Part shown: positions 5,973 through 9,795 of the stretch, piece by piece
How the letters are laid out: each line of letters begins with the position of its first letter
Position numbering within the stretch: position 1 is the stretch's first letter
DNA from: an uncultured Rhodobiaceae bacterium
Lineage (GTDB): Archaea > Thermoplasmatota > Poseidoniia > Poseidoniales > Poseidoniaceae
Reading direction: 5' to 3'
Length of the DNA stretch: 9,795 bases
Assembly: GCA_937911445.1 (NCBI GenBank)
Contig: CALDQY010000162.1
Coordinates: forward strand, 1-9,795
Translations under genes and position numbers: made by a program
The notes under the pieces: generated by a model
Told to the model about the DNA's origin: nothing
What the model saw: the letters and a program-made list of their open reading frames with translations, nothing else
The model's database searches: none

Positions 5973-7337
5973 ATGCGGGTCGCTGTCGGCTTGGTTTTGT
6001 GCCTCCTCCTAGCAGGCCTTCCACCGGTTGCGACTGCTTCTTCTGATGCCGATGACGCATGGCCAGGTGAACCGGTCGACAACCACGTTCACATGACGTG
6101 GGCTGCTTTGACGATGGAAGTGAATGATTGGGCAGACAACCATCCTGACATCGTTAAATTGATCGATGCGGGAAACTCTGAACTTGGTAAGACGCTCTGG
6201 GTGCTTCAAATCTCAGATTGGTCGATGGAGACCAAAGCCAACGGCAAAGCAAAAGAGATCGTCTACATTGATGGAGGACATCACGGTAATGAGTACCTAG
6301 GAACGGCGCTTGCGTGGTTATCGGCACAATTCTACATCGAGGGTTGGTCCGAGGGGAATCAAGAGGTAATCGATGTCCTCCAAAGTACTGAACTTCACAT
6401 CCTGATTATGCTCAATCCCGATGGTAACGACTTTGACACACGATGGAACATCAACCAAGTCGATTTGAATCGAAACTACGATCACTACTGGAACACCTGC
6501 CCCACAACCCAGCCTGGTAGTTCTGCTTTCAGCGAAGCGGAGACCGCAGCGAATGCAGAATACATGAACACATACGTGACAGACGCCGACCTCTATGTCA
6601 CCATGCACACTGGTGTGTGGATCATTCTCTACCCCTGGGGGAAGTGGGCAGACCAGCCGTCAGATTGGGAATTGTTCCATAGGATTCGGGACGATGTTAA
6701 TGCCAACATTTCGGACATACCAATGCAAAACGCCAACCAAGGATTGTATCCTAACTGTGGTACGAGCAGAGATTATGGGTACGGTGTAATGGGAATCCCA
6801 ACCTTCACCTTCGAAACCGACGATGAACAATTTGTTCCAGGCTCTGCCGAGGCACTCAACGAACGTCTCGATGAAGAATTGGATGTTATGCGATACCTGA
6901 TCTCCAATGTATGGTATTGGCGTGCTCGCCTTGATGTTCATTCCATTCAAGTGTCCGATGAAGAAGTCGTTCTCGACGTCTTCAATCTTGGACAGGCATC
7001 GACAAGCAACGCAACTTTGCAGTTTGTTGATTCGTCTGGACAGGTTTCATGGACATCTTCGCTCTTTACCGTCAACGCTACAAATTCTACTGTTGCTGTT
7101 CTTGATGCTTCAAACCTTACTTACACGAAGGACGGGTCGTGGCAGTTGTATTACCAGAAGCGGGTAATTGATGCTGCGAAATGGGTGACTGAGCCGCTCG
7201 AAATCAATGCAACGGTGCTCAGTGTAGACGATGACTCAAGCTTCCTCATAGGCTATGGCCTGTTCAGTCCAACCACGATTCTTGCCGGTCTAGCTGTCAT
7301 CGCACTTCTTCGAAACGAGGACGAAGAATCGGCATAA
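5973..7337 (+). CDS. Secreted, membrane-anchored M14 zinc carboxypeptidase
   Basis: This 454-residue peptidase removes C-terminal residues from peptides outside the cell. Residues 1-22 are a signal peptide ending VATA. The M14 catalytic domain spans about 40-315. H104 and E107 in HHGNEYLG with H212 in TMHTG are the zinc ligands. R157 (NPDGND...R) and N166-R167 (DLNRNYD) would bind the substrate carboxylate, Y270 (DYGY) matches Tyr248 of carboxypeptidase A, and E281 (TFTFET) is the general base. Residues about 318-420 form a beta-sandwich of the CARDB/Ig-like kind with several N-X-S/T sites. A hydrophobic segment (424-447) followed by RNEDEESA anchors the C-terminus with an acidic cytosolic end. 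GAGG lies 7 bases before the ATG. Its neighbour, an M17 aminopeptidase, suggests joint peptide use. The family call is secure, but substrate preference is not visible. Confidence 0.95.
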   Translation: MRVAVGLVLCLLLAGLPPVATASSDADDAWPGEPVDNHVHMTWAALTMEVNDWADNHPDIVKLIDAGNSELGKTLWVLQISDWSMETKANGKAKEIVYIDGGHHGNEYLGTALAWLSAQFYIEGWSEGNQEVIDVLQSTELHILIMLNPDGNDFDTRWNINQVDLNRNYDHYWNTCPTTQPGSSAFSEAETAANAEYMNTYVTDADLYVTMHTGVWIILYPWGKWADQPSDWELFHRIRDDVNANISDIPMQNANQGLYPNCGTSRDYGYGVMGIPTFTFETDDEQFVPGSAEALNERLDEELDVMRYLISNVWYWRARLDVHSIQVSDEEVVLDVFNLGQASTSNATLQFVDSSGQVSWTSSLFTVNATNSTVAVLDASNLTYTKDGSWQLYYQKRVIDAAKWVTEPLEINATVLSVDDDSSFLIGYGLFSPTTILAGLAVIALLRNEDEESA

Positions 7338-7400
7338 ATCGCTAAAAATCACTCGCAAGGTTTCAAGTGCCTCAAGGGGTTGGGTAATTTCGGTGAAGCC

Positions 7401-8900
7401 ATGCAAATCAACGTAAGTTCAAGTCATAATATCGATGGGACCCTCATTCTTCCTTTGTTTGAAGGAACAGATATCGTACCAGAAGCCCATGCAACAGGCA
7501 TGCACGTTGCACTGAAAGCACAAATCAACCGTGTCCTCGCTGACGGCGATTTCAAGGGCAAGCCAAAGTCCACCATGTCCCTCGTTGGGAGTGAAGGTGG
7601 AAAAGCAATGCTCGTCGGTCTCGGAAAAGAAGACGATGCTGATGTCCACGCTTACCGAAAGGCTGGTGCTGCCGTTGTCGCTGCTCGAAAGAAGACGCAC
7701 GGAACCGATCTCACCGTTCGCTTCGCTGGTGCCAGCATCGAATGCATGGGAGCGTTCGCAGAAGGAATGCTGCTTCGCGATTACTCCTACGATGAGTACA
7801 AGATGCAGAAGGAGGAAGACAAGGAAGCTGAGCGCAGTGTACGCATTACATGCGATGAAGGTCAAGAAGAGGACTTGCAGGCGCTTGTCAACATCCACAC
7901 CGGTGTTGCATCCGGCGTCCACCTCTCTCGAGATCTCGGCAACTGTCCACCAAACGACATGTACCCTGAAGCATTCTCGGACATGGCTTGGGAATGGGCC
8001 AAGCAATACGACAATGTCGATGTGACCATCATCAACTACGAACATGCCATGAAAGCCGGCATGGGCGGTCTCGTCGCTGTCGGCATGGGTTCATCTCGAA
8101 AACCGTGTATGGTCATCTTCGAAATGAACAAAGAAAAACCAGGTCGCTGTCCTCTTCTCGTTGGGAAAGGAATTACATTCGATACGGGTGGTATCTCGCT
8201 CAAGCCAGGTGCAAACATGGACGAAATGAAGTACGATATGGGTGGATCTGCAACAGTCTTTGGGACCATGCAAGCGCTCGCATCCACTGGATACGACGGC
8301 AAAGTGGTCGGAATCACGTGCATGGCTGAAAACATGCCTGCAGCAAACGCACAACGCCCAGGTGACGTCATCACAACGCTCTCTGGCAAGACCATTGAAG
8401 TTCTCAACACCGACGCAGAAGGTCGATTGGTTCTCTCCGATGGATTGTGGAAGGCTGGTGAATTCGATCCTGAATTCATTATCGACTTTGCAACCCTCAC
8501 AGGTGCGTGCGTTGTTGCGCTTGGTCATGAGGCGACTGGTCTCTGGTCCAACGATGATGACTTCCGTACTAAGATTCACGACGCTGGAAATGCGGTAGGC
8601 GAACTCGCTTGGCCAATGCCTCTTCTTCCAGCCTTCGAAAAGGAAATGACCGATTCGAAGATTGCTGATACACGCAACCTTGGTGCTGGTCGCTGGGGCG
8701 GCGCCAACACCGCAGCAGCGTTCCTCAAGCAATTCGTTCCTAATCGAAACTACGATGAAGATGGTGAACAAATCACATGGGCACACATGGACATTGCAGG
8801 AACCTACTGGGGTGCCAAGACCAACACCATGGTCGGCAACGGTGCAACTGGAATTCACGTCCGCACCATGTACCATTTGATCACCAACTGGAACAACTGA
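7401..8900 (+). CDS. pepA: Leucyl aminopeptidase, M17 family (cytosol aminopeptidase)
   Basis: This 499-residue cytosolic metallopeptidase removes N-terminal residues from peptides and normally forms a hexamer. Residues 1-150 are the variable N-terminal domain, and the catalytic domain covers about 165-499. GKGITFDTGGISLKPG holds K256, D261 and K268. KYDMGG gives D279. The family signature NTDAEGRLVLSD gives D338, E340 and R342. Together these match the two-metal site and the catalytic lysine/arginine of E. coli PepA. LTGACVVALG and a C-terminal GNGATGIHVR stretch also fit. ATG 7401 is chosen because GGTGA lies 4 bases upstream and the protein then begins MQINVSS. A TTG at 7380 would add seven residues with no clear ribosome site. 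It follows the carboxypeptidase by 63 bases and precedes the lipoprotein by 10. No signal peptide is present. All key residues are intact. Confidence 0.96.
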   Translation: MQINVSSSHNIDGTLILPLFEGTDIVPEAHATGMHVALKAQINRVLADGDFKGKPKSTMSLVGSEGGKAMLVGLGKEDDADVHAYRKAGAAVVAARKKTHGTDLTVRFAGASIECMGAFAEGMLLRDYSYDEYKMQKEEDKEAERSVRITCDEGQEEDLQALVNIHTGVASGVHLSRDLGNCPPNDMYPEAFSDMAWEWAKQYDNVDVTIINYEHAMKAGMGGLVAVGMGSSRKPCMVIFEMNKEKPGRCPLLVGKGITFDTGGISLKPGANMDEMKYDMGGSATVFGTMQALASTGYDGKVVGITCMAENMPAANAQRPGDVITTLSGKTIEVLNTDAEGRLVLSDGLWKAGEFDPEFIIDFATLTGACVVALGHEATGLWSNDDDFRTKIHDAGNAVGELAWPMPLLPAFEKEMTDSKIADTRNLGAGRWGGANTAAAFLKQFVPNRNYDEDGEQITWAHMDIAGTYWGAKTNTMVGNGATGIHVRTMYHLITNWNN

Positions 8901-8910
8901 ACGTGATGAT

Positions 8911-9648
8911 ATGCGCAGACCTGTTCTCTTTTCGGGAATGGTCTGCTTTCTCTTCTTATCTGGATGTCTTGGCTCTGTCTTCAATGAAGAGATTGAAACC
9001 ACATTGAGCATTGAAGTAAGCGAAGATCGCATCACAATTGAGACCGTTTATGAGCAAGGAGAACGAGTTTCATCAACGACTGGAACGATTGAATTCGATT
9101 TTTCGGGTTCGACTTCGGATGTCTCGATTCAAATGTTTGGTCTTACGTCTGATGACGGCCGCTCGCTTAGTGTCGACGCTTCCAAAGAGAAGACAATCTC
9201 ATTGGATTTTGAACACCATGGAATGTACTCTGTAGAACTCTTTGCTATAGACTCAAGCGGAACCAATGTTACATCGACCAAGACAATCATCGTCGAACAA
9301 ATCATCACATGGACTGAAGAGGGTACGGGGAACCCTCAGTCGTTGTTCTTCGAGGCAAATCCAGGAAATAACGGAACTTCTCCATCGTACTTCATGCTCA
9401 ATTCAACCGTAAGTAATCCAACTTCCTTGCTCGAATTGAATGGCAGGGATGTTGATGTTGAGTGGTCGGTGTTCAACGTTGATGGCCAATGTTTAGGCCA
9501 TCGAGAAATCATCGAGAATGGTGATTCAGTGTCTTGGAACACATTGCATTTTTCGCCGATTGAAATGCATGAAGTCGAATTGACCATTCACGAAGGACAG
9601 GATCAGGTAGATGTTGAACACCGCGTCGAGCTGCGATACACGCAGTAA
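8911..9648 (+). CDS. Predicted secreted lipoprotein with Ig/PKD-like folds, function unknown
   Basis: This 245-residue protein starts MRRP, then a hydrophobic core, then the lipobox FLSGC, so cleavage and lipid attachment at C19 would tether it to the outer face of the membrane. The mature part is acidic and beta-rich. Residues about 30-130 resemble a PKD-like sandwich (TIEFDFSGS, then LDFEHHGMYSVELFAID, then TSTKTIIVEQ), and residues about 150-245 form a second sandwich (ELNGRDVDVEWSVF to VEHRVELRYTQ). Several N-X-S/T sequons fit an extracellular location. There are no catalytic motifs. The ATG follows the aminopeptidase stop by 10 bases with only a weak GTGAT ahead, so it probably shares that transcript. 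A role in binding or presenting substrate at the surface is possible but unproven. Confidence 0.85.
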   Translation: MRRPVLFSGMVCFLFLSGCLGSVFNEEIETTLSIEVSEDRITIETVYEQGERVSSTTGTIEFDFSGSTSDVSIQMFGLTSDDGRSLSVDASKEKTISLDFEHHGMYSVELFAIDSSGTNVTSTKTIIVEQIITWTEEGTGNPQSLFFEANPGNNGTSPSYFMLNSTVSNPTSLLELNGRDVDVEWSVFNVDGQCLGHREIIENGDSVSWNTLHFSPIEMHEVELTIHEGQDQVDVEHRVELRYTQ

Positions 9649-9660
9649 CCTCCAACTGGA

Positions 9661-9729
9661 CACTAAAACCACGACGTTCATGAATCCGAGAAAGACTTTG
9701 TATCGCCTTTTTCTCAATTCGTTTTAGTG
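9661..9729. repeat. Widely spaced 9-bp inverted repeat with a T-run, downstream of the lipoprotein gene
   Basis: CACTAAAAC (9661-9669) and GTTTTAGTG (9721-9729) are exact reverse complements with 51 bases between. The interval contains a T5 run at 9708-9712 that could end transcription of the preceding gene. The second arm lies 5 bases before the start of the next gene. It may be chance, a long-loop structure or a pair of binding sites. No gene is seen in 9649-9734. Confidence 0.3.
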
Positions 9730-9734
9730 GAATT

Positions 9735-9795
9735 ATGATTACTGTTGCAGATATAGAAGATGCTCAGCGCAAGTGGGGAGATGGAATCGTAAGAA
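9735..9795 (+). CDS. N-terminal fragment of an unidentified gene, continuing past the window
   Basis: The ATG at 9735 opens a frame of 20 codons that is still open at the right edge and reads MITVADIEDAQRKWGDGIVR. It has no signal peptide, and a weak GTGGA lies just upstream. The phrase AQxxWGDGIVxIG reminds me of small SnoaL/NTF2-like proteins, some of which are labelled as phosphoribosyl-AMP cyclohydrolase-related, but 20 residues cannot establish this. It could be the next gene of the rightward cluster or the first of a new one, because 86 bases with a T-run and an inverted repeat separate it from the lipoprotein gene. Confidence 0.55.
   Translation, partial: MITVADIEDAQRKWGDGIVR

Noticed and set aside
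7338..7400. Gap before the aminopeptidase considered as a separate promoter (CTAAAAATC at about 7342-7350)
   Set aside because: The box is a weak match and the gap is only 63 bases, so an internal promoter is possible but not supportable from sequence alone.
7419..8045. Minus-strand open frame of 208 codons
   Set aside because: It is a shadow of the aminopeptidase N-terminal coding region. Its Val/Cys/His-rich translation has no motif.
8091..9035. Minus-strand open frame of 314 codons
   Set aside because: It is antisense to the M17 aminopeptidase, whose motifs are complete. The translation is rich in Cys, Arg and His with no recognisable domain.
1..9795. Search for CRISPR arrays, tRNA/rRNA genes, insertion sequences, attachment sites, and toxin-antitoxin or defence genes
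   Set aside because: No regularly spaced direct repeats, cloverleaf or rRNA-like stretches, transposase motifs or defence domains were seen. The only repeats are protein-module repeats and short inverted repeats.

Overview
The window looks like chromosome from a marine Thermoplasmatota-type archaeon, most likely Marine Group II (Poseidoniales). This is inferred from gene content, not from a marker gene. The clues are a deoxyhypusine-synthase-superfamily enzyme next to a pyruvoyl S-adenosylmethionine decarboxylase and a ureohydrolase, a small conserved protein of a type I associate with Thermoplasmata, large acidic secreted proteins rich in N-glycosylation sequons, and compact Shine-Dalgarno-led gene clusters at moderate G+C. 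No rRNA, tRNA, CRISPR array, insertion sequence, phage or defence gene was found.

The layout is divergent, with two gene clusters reading away from an intergenic region at about 5334-5507. The leftward cluster (minus strand) runs: ureohydrolase of the agmatinase family (5333-4338), S-adenosylmethionine decarboxylase (4337-3951), deoxyhypusine-synthase-like enzyme (3948-2992), and then, after 54 bases, a very large secreted surface protein (2937 to beyond base 1). The first three genes abut or overlap by at most a few bases and look translationally coupled. They form a polyamine unit: the ureohydrolase makes putrescine (or removes urea from an aminopropylated agmatine), the decarboxylase makes the aminopropyl donor, and the third enzyme belongs to the family that moves aminobutyl groups from spermidine. 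No aminopropyltransferase gene is present in the window. The third enzyme reads more like the bacterial deoxyhypusine-synthase-like branch than the enzyme that modifies aIF5A. This is the most interesting point in the window.

The rightward cluster (plus strand) runs: a 139-residue conserved protein of unknown function (5508-5927), a secreted and membrane-anchored M14 zinc carboxypeptidase (5973-7337), a cytosolic M17 leucyl aminopeptidase (7401-8900), a short secreted lipoprotein (8911-9648), and the first 20 codons of another gene (9735 onward). An extracellular carboxypeptidase plus an intracellular aminopeptidase fits a heterotroph that digests proteins and peptides outside the cell and finishes them inside.

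The remaining non-coding stretches are short. The central divergent region carries TATA-like A/T boxes, a repeated 8-mer and an imperfect palindrome that could be an operator. The stretch before the last gene carries a T-run and a widely spaced 9-bp inverted repeat. Nothing in the window is clearly a new system. The main leads are the identity of the deoxyhypusine-synthase-like enzyme and its operon partners.
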